64,000 nt of DNA, from assembly GCA_037179385.1 (NCBI GenBank), contig CM074188.1:25747318-25811317 (forward strand), given 5' to 3'. Below the pieces are notes generated by a model that had not been told where the DNA came from, did no database searches, and saw nothing but the letters and a program-made list of their open reading frames with translations. This stretch comes from Holothuria scabra (taxonomy: Eukaryota > Echinodermata > Holothuroidea > Aspidochirotida > Holothuriidae). This document shows positions 27,018 to 38,175 of the stretch, piece after piece (within the stretch, counting starts at the first letter, position 1; each line of letters starts with the position of its first letter). The position numbers and the translations under genes are program-made.

Positions 27018-28969
27018 CGAACTTTACCTCAAGCTGCGTATGTGATACTTCATTTTAACTTCCTCCACCTTTTTATTTAATTCCACACTGTATGACACAT
27101 TCGTGATGGCGTGTCGTTTAATCCAATCTATATACCTGAATGACTAACCGGCTGACTGACACTACAAGTCCAGCCCCTTTCTTGACGACCGGGCCTAAAC
27201 TGAAGTGTAGTGCGCATACCTATAGCTGAGAGATAGCCGACTGCCGAATGTGATGACTGTTGATTTTTGCAGCCAATTATATGACATAAGTAACGTAAAT
27301 ACACTCTCAAAGCGCATCAAAAGTTGCAAATGAAAGTACAAAAGCTAGTGGGTTCATTTATGAACAACCATTAAGGCACGAAAGCTTCGGTAACGGCTTA
27401 AAATTCAATTATATCGTTAAAAAAAATTTCTAAGGTCGCTGGCACATGCATATCCTAGAATTTTCCGAAAATTTCTATGCACTTCTCACACCACAACTTT
27501 TTATCGCGCCTAGTGGTCTACATTGATCTCAAAATGTCACAATTACATTTGCCAAAGAGTATAGAGGACTTCGAAAGAGTAGGAATAGCATGGGTGTAGC
27601 GTTGGTTTACCTATTTTCATACTGATCAAGTTCAGATACTAGTCCCACACTGCAGGATCAAGTTCAGTGTAAATCGGGTATCCAAAAACACTACCAAGAA
27701 AATAAACGGGGGAAGCCAAGGGATGGAGTAAAATTTTTCAAGGGAACGAAAAATACTGAATTCCTTTAAGACAATAGAAAGTTGTGACCTCTGTGGTTCG
27801 AAAGTTTTTCAGAGCTTTGTTCTACCCTGCCAAAGTCACCCTTGTATACAATTTAATCCAAAGTCAAGTTGTCTGATTACACAGCCCATCTAGACCCATG
27901 GCCGCGGGACGCTTTCTCTCGGGGCGGTGACTTTTTGCCCGACTCCAGATCCCACCCAGTGCGTAATCTCTGCCCAACTGAGTCACTGACGTTCCCCCAA
28001 TGCACCAAGTTTTTAGCTAGTCGGCGAGGGGTGGCTGCACCCCTACCCCAGCCCTTACGCCCGCATGACTTTGTCTATATAGCCGAATCACTTTGAACAT
28101 AGGCCTAGATGTTTTTTAATGGATACGAAAACCCATTCGAGCTTCATTTGATATCCTTTGTGAAAAAAAAAAAACTCGCGAGTGTCGTCAAAGGGTTAGT
28201 ACATCAAACAATGAAATGTAGACATCGAGCTATCCACCATAGCTAAGAATAGTCAAGTCTGAAAATAAGGCAAGTAAGATCAGTCAACGCAAAAATTTGT
28301 CAGAAACTAAGTCAACTATGAAGAAATAAGTCTAATATGGGATGAATAATGAGATAAATTTTGTTTCATCCAGACAACGTTGGTTGTTAGTGAACTCGTG
28401 TTTACAGTGGGGCACAGGTTATGAAAACAATGCGAGATGTTCCGTAGTCCTATTTTTAAACTGGTTGAGTTGTTGAGGGAAGTGCAATCGAGTCTTGCTG
28501 TTAAAATGCTTTGACCTACAAGGGGATCCTTCATACAAGATTCAGGAATTTCAAAGTGTGTGCTATTTTAATTTTGAATGCCTTTTTTAGGCGCTTAAAA
28601 AAAAAACAAATGTGTAATATTTTAAAACATCCGACTTATTGTTTGTTGCCGATCTGGAAAATCTTGAGTTTTAAAAGAGCGCCCTCAATGAGCTCCTTTT
28701 TTTCTGAATCTTTCCAAAGTACTGACGTCCGTACTGGCACCGGCCCGGCTGCGACGCGAATGAAAGCTGTCGGGTGGCAGTCATGTCAGTGCACCCGGCT
28801 TCATCGGACAGGAAAAACAAAAAATCATGGATTGTTCACTCTAAGAATTTGTTCATTGGATGGTACAGCCCATAAGTAGGACGTTCTGACGCTCATCCAT
28901 TGGTTTGCCCAGGCAGACCCCTGTTTGCACGTGTACCTTTCCAAAAAAATTAAATTTTGTTGGGCGAAT
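27018..28969. other. No gene called; contains two GC-richer patches
   Basis: 27885-28070 is distinctly GC-rich (CCGCGGGACGC, GGGGCGGTGAC) and holds a 75-codon ORF. 28670-28830 is also GC-rich (GGCACCGGCCCGGCTGCGAC) inside a 122-codon ORF (28511-28879). Neither peptide is recognisable. Either patch could be an untranslated exon or a CpG-rich regulatory site upstream of KCNN, but there is no direct support. Confidence 0.4.
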
Positions 28970-29190
28970 TCCATTGCTCAAAACTTATTTTGAAACAGCA
29001 TCTTAATCTTACTGCGCTAAGGATTTATCTCTTCCCAATATGAGGCTCTTATTTTATAAGGGGGAAAAATTATATGTATTGAAGGAAAATTCGGGAGTAA
29101 CTTCTCCAAATCTTTGAAATTTGAGGAGAAAAATAATGTCGTATGATTCTCAAGAGCCATTCATTACATAGCGATGGACTATTGCATCAA
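28970..29190 (+). repeat. Dispersed repeat family D, copy 3
   Basis: AACTTATTTTGAAACAGCATC, then a TTTGAGGAGAAAAATAATG block and ATGATTCTCAAGAGCCATTC, follow the same order as the other two copies. It is diverged and lacks a recognisable pol III promoter. Confidence 0.5.
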
Positions 29191-29289
29191 TCCAAATTGG
29201 GGTGATCGACGTAAGCCTATGCCCTTTTAAATGTACGTTTGAAACAAATATGAGTTGTAGAGTGTCATACAGAATATTGATAATATCTA

Positions 29290-29519
29290 CACTCTAAAAA
29301 CAAAAATTTTTTAAAATTAACCACGATCAGTGTTCTATTTACTCCAAAAAAGAGTCCCGGTGAAATTTTAACGCGAATCCTGGTTAAATTAACTCAAGAC
29401 CAAGTTATTTTAAGCAGAATTTGTGTTAGTTAGGATTTGAGTAAAAATGTAACCAGGATTGTGTTGGAGTAAATAGAGCACAGATCCTGTTAAAATTTAA
29501 CCCCGGTGTTTTTAAAGCG
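29290..29519. mobile_element. CACTCTAAAAACA-ended MITE, 230 bp, TA-flanked
   Basis: The left end CACTCTAAAAACA and inverted right end CGCTTTAAAAACA match at 11 of 13 bases, and TA sits at both borders (29288-29289, 29520-29521). Inverted similarity continues inward to CTATTTACTCC on both sides and includes AATCCTGGTTA/TAACCAGGATT. A TA target would fit the Tc1/mariner group or another TA-targeting family. No ORF. Confidence 0.65.
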
Positions 29520-30721
29520 TAAGAATAAGAATTCTTGAGATAAAACAACACTTTTAATACAAAACATCTAAAGTGATGTGTATGTTTTGTTCAATTTCTT
29601 TGCTTATTTGAAGCCAGCAGTAAATAACACATCATCAGCTTTCCTGAAATAAAGTATTGCTTATCAGTATTCATGAATAATTTAATCGTTTTTAGTGACA
29701 ACATAAAAGCACAGTATCATAATACTTATCGCATGAGAGGTCTTCGCTATCGATAAACACCATTTGTTAAGACAAATATATTTGCTACACGCGACTGCTT
29801 AGCCAATTTAAATAAAATGGTGTTTACGCATTCCATGGTTAAATTTTTATCAGTGAACCACCATTGATACGAAGAGTAATTTAAGTGCAATTCACAATGA
29901 TTGAAGGTAAAAAGCCAAATCATGGAAATAATAATAGTGGTAACTCGAAGAAACTTTATACTTAATTTTCTTTATTCAGAGTAAAAATTTTCCAAATTCT
30001 CAACAACATGGTTTAGTGAGTAAATCTATTTCCAACTTCTTCCTTTCAGCTTGCCTAACGTTTAATAAAACACATCTGGTTTTGCAGAATTTGTTGAATC
30101 TCATTAATGATAATGTTAGGTTTTGCCAATTGAATGGCAGAAGTTTTTCTCTTATTTATTCTATTGTTACTCGATCAATTTCATTACCTTGAAATTTTTC
30201 TGGACTGTGATTGTCTCGTCAATTTACTACTTATTACTTCAGGAAAGACGGGCGGTTCTTGTAGACGGCAATAAATTTAGTATAAGAGTAACAAGTATTC
30301 AGTTATGATTTTCGAAAAGAGAGAATAGGATGGTGAAATAAAAGGTGAAGTACAAAACGTTGTGAGTTTGCTATCCACGTAACTAGAGAACATTGTAACT
30401 TCAGATAGAGGAGACAAAAATTCTAATGTAAGCTGAAAAATAACCTCGTGGCTAATAATTACAATCCCATTCCCAAAATGATGTAGAGGAAGCCTTAGAT
30501 TCATCAAAAAAGGTTTGACAGTTGATAAAACAACCAGAACCCCTGGCTTGCCTTGTGGGAATTCCTCTTAACTAAGAAGGAACTAATCTCATAGGATATT
30601 TGATAAAATGCTCCGATTCTTCATTAATATTACAAGAAACCTGTGGCATGTACCACCTGTTTGCTTTCCCACCTCCTATTCAAATTTTGAGTTAAAATTC
30701 GCTTTTTAATGAATTAGTGGA
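29520..30721 (+). other. Presumed 5' intron or intergenic sequence before the KCNN exon
   Basis: AT-rich, with no repeats that I can classify and no convincing ORF. The only meaningful signal is the splice-acceptor architecture at its end. Confidence 0.45.
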
Positions 30722-30755
30722 CTGACTGTAGTCGTTCTTTTTCTCTCTTCAATAG
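30722..30755 (+). promoter_or_regulatory. Predicted 3' splice site (branch point, pyrimidine tract, AG) upstream of the KCNN start
   Basis: A CTGAC branch-like motif (30722-30726) is followed by a T/C-rich tract and an AATAG acceptor ending at 30755. The branch A at 30725 is 30 nt from the AG, a typical spacing. If used, the exon begins at 30756 and the ATG-containing exon is not the first exon of the transcript. This is inferred from sequence only. Confidence 0.55.
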
Positions 30756-30865
30756 GTTAATTATCTGGATAAATTGGTGTTGCGAAGGACACTGTGGTCT
30801 CCCACGGGAAACATCCCTTCGCGACATGACAAAGGCGAAATCTATCGACCACTTGATGCTCAACA
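30756..30865 (+). other. Probable 5' untranslated part of the KCNN exon
   Basis: This is a 110-nt segment between the predicted acceptor and the ATG. It contains other ATGs (for example 30817 and 30855) in frames different from the channel, so short upstream ORFs are possible. The in-frame TGA at 30854 closes the channel frame. No TATA-like core promoter is obvious immediately upstream, which fits an internal exon rather than a transcription start. Confidence 0.5.
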
Positions 30866-32248
30866 ATGACCTCTTTCGTAATGGTCTCACCCGCGCAGCA
30901 AAGCGCCAGTATTGACGTCGTCAATAATGTATGTTCTACAGGAGAGAAGCCTAAGACGATCATTAGAGAAAATGAATTGTCGGAGAATAAGCGATCGCCA
31001 GCCCGTCAGTCTTCCGATGCGTGCACCGCCGATGTAGACACTGCTGATACGGAATCGCTGGATTATTTCGATGACAATGATTATACTTGTGCACTAAACT
31101 TGAGTGTTTTCAACGGAGAAAATAATTCTGATTTGGGATGTGTCAATTCGTGGGTTGACGAGGACGGTGAAGACATATGGGAAGACTTCGTAGATCATCG
31201 GAGCACCAGCGCAGTTGCAACAGCTGTGGACACCTTGCAAGCTAATGAAGAAAACACAGATAATGAGCTATACGAACTGAGCACTGTTACGGGAGAAGCA
31301 GCGCCCTCTGCTACTAACAAAACGCACAAGCATGGGAGAATTAGGAGCCGGTCTAGGCCTAATGACCAGATAATGGAAACCCATGGTGTTCGTGGAAGTT
31401 GGACTCGGTTTGGTGGGAACAATAACCGTGAGCAGTACGAATTGTTGCCGTGCACTGAACCATCCATTGTCGATGCAGGTACACAAACAGTACCATGCCA
31501 ACTATCCACTGGCAGTAGCAGCAGGACAGTTCCCAGTGATAAAGAGCGCCGTATACCGGAGAGTGGTAATCCAATTCATTTCACGAGTCCAACGAATCAA
31601 GGTGTTAGTCTGATTGTGTCTGGGGATTCCGAACGTAAGATCGTACAACAGCGGGAATCAGCTCCGACTTGTTTGGAATGTAAGCATGGGGAATTATCGA
31701 AAATTCAAACTGGCTGCCTGACGACGAGTGAGCAACCGAAACCGAGAAACTCGGCCACTGCTAAAAAACCCAGCGGAGGCACATCTTCGTCTGGTAGGTT
31801 TCTCACGTATACAGCAGGACGAGGTGGAAATACGGGGCGTAGTACCAATGAATTTGTAAACATAGCGCACAGATCTGCACTCGTGAACGGAGTTATACCA
31901 AGGTTTACACCGTTATCTTTGAAAAGTGAAGGGGGAAGGTTACGGGACAGACGGAAAGCAAGCCAGGGAGAAATCAGTAGTGTCATGAGAGGAAATGGAA
32001 CGAACGACCACATCCCACTTAAATCAACCCCAAACAGTTCCTCCACTTTTGTGGCTGATCCTTCGGGAAAATCGAGTCGAAAGAATAAATTCAATCATGC
32101 TTCGAACAGCACAAGTTACAGGCTTGGATTACGAAAAACCTTATTCGAAAAGAGGAAACGGCTAAGCGATTATGCTCTGATTGTGGCCATGTTTGGTATA
32201 GTTGTCATGATGATAGAAACGGAATTATCATGGATGGTGTACTCGAAG
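30866..32248 (+). CDS. KCNN: SK/KCNN Ca2+-activated K+ channel, first coding exon (N-terminus through S1)
   Basis: Seen: an open frame of 461 codons running to a splice donor. The last 44 residues (about 418-461) carry the SK pre-S1/S1 block: a basic [12 protein letters not shown] stretch, then a hydrophobic helix (about 435-456) containing FGIVVM and IETELSW. Residues 1-417 are low in similarity to anything I recognise. They are acidic at about 51-110 (many D/E), Ser/Thr/Asn-rich after that, and basic just before S1. Known: SK channels are voltage-insensitive K+ channels gated by Ca2+ through bound calmodulin at the plasma membrane, with a cytosolic N-terminus; vertebrate genes also break after S1 in phase 0 and continue with a small exon of about 96 nt covering S2. 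Start choice: an in-frame TGA at 30854 lies three codons upstream of this ATG, which has A at -3. The next in-frame ATG (30881, followed by G) is an alternative. The pore, S2-S6 and calmodulin-binding domain are not in the window as far as I can see. Antisense and shifted ORFs over this exon are shadows. Confidence 0.93.
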
Positions 32249-32254
32249 GTGAGT
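32249..32254 (+). promoter_or_regulatory. 5' splice site of the KCNN first coding exon
   Basis: The coding frame is followed by AAG|GTGAGT, a near-ideal U1 donor. Reading through gives only three more codons before a stop (TAA at 32258). The conserved protein similarity also ends exactly here, so the exon boundary is better supported than a stop codon. The break is in phase 0. Confidence 0.9.
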
Positions 32255-32499
32255 GAATAAATTTTGTAAATTGATGATTAAATCACAATTAACATGTATC
32301 GCAGGTTGGCATGCGCAAGACTTATTTCATAATTTTATATTTGTTATGCCTGAAGGATGAGAAAATTAGTTATGTTACTGCTAACACTCACATTCGGAAT
32401 AAAATAATGTTCATAGACAAGCGAGCAGTTGAAGTAAAACCTTCACTTCAGACAATAGTATATATTGAGGATCAACATCGATATGTAGGTTAGACTGTT

Positions 32500-35400
32500 T
32501 ACAATGATATGCAGGAATGCAAAGTCATAAGCAGCTTCTTTGTGTTCATGAAGCTATAGCCCAGGCTACAGTATAACTAGCCTACAATGTATCAAGGGCA
32601 CTGTGAGGATGAGTAATGTGATATGACATAGGTTTAAATGAGATACAGTATAAATTATATATTTAGAGGAATGTTAAAAAAAAACCCATTGGATATCTTA
32701 AGAAAGGTGTATAATTTCGAAAATTCTGAAGATGCATGTTTTACGCTTTGATCTCGCTTTGGCGGTTAATTTTATGCAGAGGGTCAAGTAACCAAAGGAC
32801 TAGATTTAAAGGCAGTCATTCTGCACCCCAAAATGCAATTTTTACCCGGAGTTTACCAAATTTTCCAACTGGCACGGGTCTTTAATTGGCACCAAATTAA
32901 AAATGCTAGCTCATATTACATAGCATTGACCCATTACGACTTAGGGTCCTGTATGCATATGTAGGGATGTCCTGAGGCAAACTAGCCTGGGTTGTTCTGG
33001 ATAAGGATTATAATTTTAAGGAAGCTGCGACGGGGGGGCTAGAAGTTAGTAGGTTGGGACAATTTCACTGTCTGAGATGGATAAGTACCTGTTTTTAAGC
33101 TTGCTTAATCCCAATTCTTGCTCATTTGTAAAAGCTGTCGACAAATTAATATTCAGTGAGTAGTAGTCCTATTCAAACATCAGTATAGAAGGAACAGCCA
33201 TGTTGTAACTGGAGGAGAATGGACTGAGCTATCTAATCGGGGAAGAAGGTTATTTTCCGTTACTTGGGCGTACGCCTCTACCAAAATTAAACAGGTGCTA
33301 ATTGGGTTGCCGTACCCAGTGCATGCATACGACAACACATAACCCACCTTAACCGAATACATTTGCATAGGTATGCAAATGCATGTATGTATCACGTAGC
33401 TAAAGCCAATAAACATTCTGTTAGGTTTTGCTCCCCGACTGAGGAGCGTTAGTGTTACAGGGGATACAAAACTAGGGAATAACCTTTTGTGTGTTTAACA
33501 TTGCAGCATTGGTCTGCCATGCGTGTGACTACATTCTAAACTTGCTGAAAAACAATATATCCGCCTACAGCACATAATCGTTGTCGCAAGACATAGTCCC
33601 TTTACTACCGACTATGATTACTAACACAGACCTGTGCTTCCACACCTTTCACTAATTCGCTCAACCATGACAAAGATTATGACGCATTGAAGTGTCAAGT
33701 CAAACAAATATAATTTCCACGGGCTTTTTAATATCTATTAAAAGCTTCTGCAAGTCAGGGTTTATCAATCTTCGAGCTAAGCTTCATTTTCATTGGGAAC
33801 ATCCCTGGGGAATGTCTGGATCAAATTCAACCTGAGACCATTTTCTGCAAACAATGCCTCGATACTGCATCCTCATAGGTTCAAAATTTAACAGTCTGCA
33901 CATACGTATAAACAAACCCTATTTGTACGGTCTCAAACGCGAAAAGACGGCATTTTAGTATCATCAAAACAATAAGAGGGGTACGTCAACTAGTTAACGT
34001 GCATGTTACCTTTTTGATGTATTTACCCAGGAGAAATAACATTGAACTTCTATGTGTAATTCACAGTGACAAGCAGTTGTGATTCACACGCAATTGCTAA
34101 TGATAACGGCCAAATTAACTTGACTTTCACACGGTCTAGAATATTTAGTTACTGAGTCAGTGTTTTAAGCATTGAACCTACAACCCTCAAAAGTTAGGTA
34201 GTGCCTTTTAGCATGATTTATTTGTGGTCGTGCGTTGTGTATTCAGTACCAACCTAAATCTCATTTTTCTCGATAGCTCGTGCTGAAGTATTGAACTCTT
34301 GTAAAGAGCGTTAAGTACATCGTAGACCTATGTGTTGATTCCGCGACTGTTCTACCCTTTGGGTTACACAACAATTACAATCCTAAGCCCATGGAAAATT
34401 TACCCGTTTTAATTCAAGTTCTGTACATATGGTGTAGGATAAAACACCGACTGGATTCATTTTGAAAGGGTATAATCCATTTATGTTCAACAATATATAC
34501 ACACATTCGGTGTTGAAAACGCCTTCTCATACTACCTAGTACAGCCAACGCAGTATCGTAATTAAAGATGTTTATCACTTCGTAGCACAGCCACACTCAC
34601 TCCCACAATATGCGACTTACTACGAGCGGCTTATGTAATGCTGACAGTGTGTCAACACGTACACTTCGATATTAATGTGCTTGATAACTCAGGGTTGTTG
34701 GTTTCATTTTGAACAGTTGCATGTGCTTTTATCGTGCCTCTGTGATTTATGTCTTTTGTAAAGCACACACATCGCTTACTTTCTGACGAAAACGACTTTG
34801 AATACAAATAGTCGTCACACATCGTGTTTAATTGTACAAAATGCCTTTCAAAGGGAATGCAACGCAAGCTTTTCAAGGCTCTGAAATTGATTTTTTTCTG
34901 GAATATGTTGAGAAAGAGTGTTGAAATAAAATAAATAAATACAAAAAAAAAAAAAAATACGCTAGCACTGTATGCATTCACTGGAGAATAATATCAATGA
35001 ATGTCCAAGAGAAAAAAAGGCGAACTACATCCTTCTTGAAACTGTTATCTACTTGGACTGCAAAGATAGTTCTGTGATAGGTCAGTATGTGGTCACTTTA
35101 TTTTTTCAAAATGCCTTATAGAGCTTTACATCAATAATAGATTGTAAAGCTCCTTTACAAATTTTGCTCATCCCTTGCGCAAGTGATGACGAACTACATC
35201 TTATTTATACACATTTTACGCATGGGCGGAGAGAGACATTTGAGGGAGATCCGGATCAGTCTCCCACAGTTACATCTGATAGACCAGACAGGGCCATAAA
35301 CAGCTAAACTCACGGACCTTTAAAATTAGTCCATACATGCTCTCTACTTATCATCGGTGTCAAGTCCAGGAAAGTAAGCTCCCCGTTGTGCTTAGCTAGC

Positions 35401-35621
35401 CTTTCTAGGAAAGGAAAAGAAAATTTTACCTAAATAGTTGAGTTGGTAAGCCACCAGAAGTTTCATATGTAAGACAAATGTTTCTCAAACATCAGTGACT
35501 GCTTTGCTTGCGATAGCAGTTGACATCCAAGAACTGAATTTTTAACATTTCTATACCTTAAAGCAGTATTAATACGGGAAAACCACACTCAAATTTTGAA
35601 ATGATAAGTAGAGAGGAAAGT
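32500..35621. other. Intronic sequence, nothing recognised
   Basis: No repeats shared with the rest of the window were seen. The 109-codon minus-strand ORF at 34652-34981 starts in a poly(T)-derived F-rich stretch and is not credible as a gene. Confidence 0.45.
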
Positions 35622-35730
35622 ATCACGGCTCAGTTTCTTACCAATTGGTTTACGTTTGGCTTGTCACGGCCCCCTTTCCAGTTGTGGCTCACTAGCTTGT
35701 TTTCTAACTTCTTCACCATACAGTCGGAGA
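35622..35730 (-). mobile_element. tRNA-derived SINE, copy 5 (internally deleted)
   Basis: It retains the 3' third (GGCTCAGTTTCTTACC, TTCCAGTTGTGGCTCACTAG) and then jumps to CCATACAGTCGG, which matches the outer tRNA-head end of copy 6. An internal deletion of roughly 110 bp is inferred. Confidence 0.55.
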
Positions 35731-36223
35731 AAGCTAAGGCTATTGCCTATCTATCTGCAAATATTGGACACAATTAATCGGAGGTAAAGATTAAAAGTTA
35801 CTGTTGTTTAGTTAATATTGGCAATTTAGTGTCTTTATCTTCGTTGATACATTAATGAAAGCACGTCACATGTTCATTTCGGATGATTTAAAATATTCAA
35901 CTATATTACAGCCTCTGCATTGTAGTAACATTGATACTTAATACGTCAAGATCATTGAAAGCGCAACACACCACTCCCCTCCCCTCGTATGAAAGAAACC
36001 ATTCAATGCTGACCTGTCCCGGATCACTATGACAGATGGATATACAACTTTCATTTAGGGAGAGGTTGGGGGTGACGACATCTCCAGGATAAGTTTCATC
36101 CCATAAAGCAAATTTTTGACAGAAATTCCAGCGCCCTCACCAGCTTTCGGCTCGCTCCAATGAAGAAAATATGTAATGCAAAAACCAAACCAAATCCTGA
36201 TCAAGCTGTGAATGATAACCTAC

Positions 36224-38175
36224 CATGGGCGTCGATTTAGGGGGACCCCCACTTTTTTGAGTGGATGGGTTACTAACGTAAAAGACCCCTCCTCACTCTT
36301 TGTGACCCAAAGCTTAAATGTTAGGTGGTACCACAAAGCTGTACAGGTAAGTTATGTGAGGTGCCTTCTACCGATTTTCTGTATCAGTAATGAAGCCAGC
36401 CGATACTTGTGTTTGGCATCCCTTCCAGCATGTTAACTTTGCAAATCACAAACATTTTCAAGCGCTCCGCTCCCTTACAGTCTCATTGATCTTCTCCTTA
36501 TCAGTTGCATCTAAAACATACATTAATCATCGTTCTCTAGGATTACATCGATTGTTCGTTCGTGTGCATAGGTCAGCAGGTATGGTTACAGAGGAGCACA
36601 ACATTCAGGAATTTAAAGAAGAGAAATCGTCCACCACCAAGTTTTAATGGAATCTGTAATCTCTAGTGAATGACCAGGTAGCAGGATAAAATTGGGAAAC
36701 CCATTTTGAGGACACTGAAAATGTCTCGGTGTATTGTCTTCATGCAACATTTTTAGGAACAAAAAATGATATCTAATGCAAAATTTCGACAAGCGCTTGT
36801 CACACTTGACGATTCAACCATCTCGTATTTAGACCATTATCAGAGGAGTCAAATCACACGGACGATGGCTAGATTAGACACTTCATTCTGGAATTGAAGG
36901 AACACTTCGGTCTCATATCTGCAGATACTGTATAATGAGGTGTGGTTAGAAGGTTAATAGATGTTTTTTGTTGTTTTTGTATCAACAATCTTACACCGGT
37001 AAGCAACAGTGTCTCAGTAGCACCAGTGGGTATTAATCCTCCTTCCCCTCCGATCCGTGATTTTTCCGAAGTTGAGTGAAGTGTGTTTGTGATCAATTCT
37101 TGTATGTTCTTGAACCATGTCCATTGAAAGCGGTTTCCAAACTATCAAAAATTTTGCATAAATCCTTTGCAAACTATCACCTTTTCGTTGTAATTCTGAT
37201 CACTTACATAGTACACACGGTATTTATATTCACATTGACCGTAGTCCGGTGAAGTAATTACCCAAAATCTACAGACCATGCATGTTTTGAAAACTTTGGA
37301 ATTTCCCCAGGAGTTCCAAAATATTTAAGCATTGAGCACCATTTTGCATCTGGACTTACTTTTCTTACACACCCATTGAGGTAGCTACTAGGGGGAAGGG
37401 AGGCTCTGAAAAATGAATTCTAAAATTTTCCATTTGTGGAACCAGTCAACCTCAGTCTGGTTTTCCAAACTCTTCTCTCACGAAATTCCGAATGTACTTC
37501 AATAGAAGCTCCATATTCGTCATAATTGTTTCTAAAAAGGAAAATTTTTAGCGGGCTTTGCGCATCGCAAAGTCCTAATGCAGTAGTGCTCGCTCATTCC
37601 TTCAGTCTGGTATACTTTTCCAAACTCTGGAAGTGACAAAATCAAAAATTTGCCATATGTGACATCAGAACATCACCTGACACCGGCAACGACAGTGCTC
37701 TTTTCATAGATTTCTTTCATAAAATTTCAATTTCCCCCAATATAGGCGCATGACGTTTAAAATTTCGTCGGAGAGCCTTAATTCTTAGGCGTTGGGTAAC
37801 ATTATGCAGCAACAACAATTTCAGTCGCCGTTCAATCTCATATTTGCTAATAGGAAATGCAGATTCTTCAGTTATTCCCCAATTTATCAAATTACCTTAC
37901 AGGAAACCCAGAATCAATGGCAAAAGTTTTTACAATTAAAGGTCCATATTTTCAAATGTTTGTTTAAAAAGGACAAAAATTTCAGCGCGTTCGCGCTCCG
38001 AAAATTACGTTCCTGGTAGCGTAGAGAGGTGTTCACACTTAGAAAAATGAAAAAATGGATGTTTTCCCCCACCCTGAAAAAGGTCTAGCTACCCAACATG
38101 TAAACACCTACCAGAACAGGAGAAAAAGTTCAAGCCAGATGTCCCCCCAATTTGAAAATGAAATCGACGCCCATG
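36224..38175. mobile_element. 1.95-kb DNA transposon-like element with 15-bp inverted ends
   Basis: CATGGGCGTCGATTT (36224-36238) recurs perfectly inverted at 38161-38175, each followed inward by a G-rich segment (AGGGGGACCCCC on the left, inverse of TTGGGGGGACA on the right). The interior contains GC-rich hairpins (37553-37575; AGCGCGTTCGCGCT at 37984-37997) and only short ORFs (largest 85 codons, 36390-36647, unrecognised). No clear target duplication could be assigned. Probably a non-autonomous or decayed copy of unknown superfamily. Confidence 0.7.

Noticed and set aside
28511..28879. 122-codon ORF as a possible gene
   Set aside because: No domain, mixed composition (AT-rich then GC-rich), and no supporting splice or start context. 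Kept only as part of a GC-rich patch.
31195..32094. Minus-strand ORFs of 71-129 codons
   Set aside because: They lie antisense to the KCNN exon and have no recognisable domains; coding-strand codon constraint explains the open frames.
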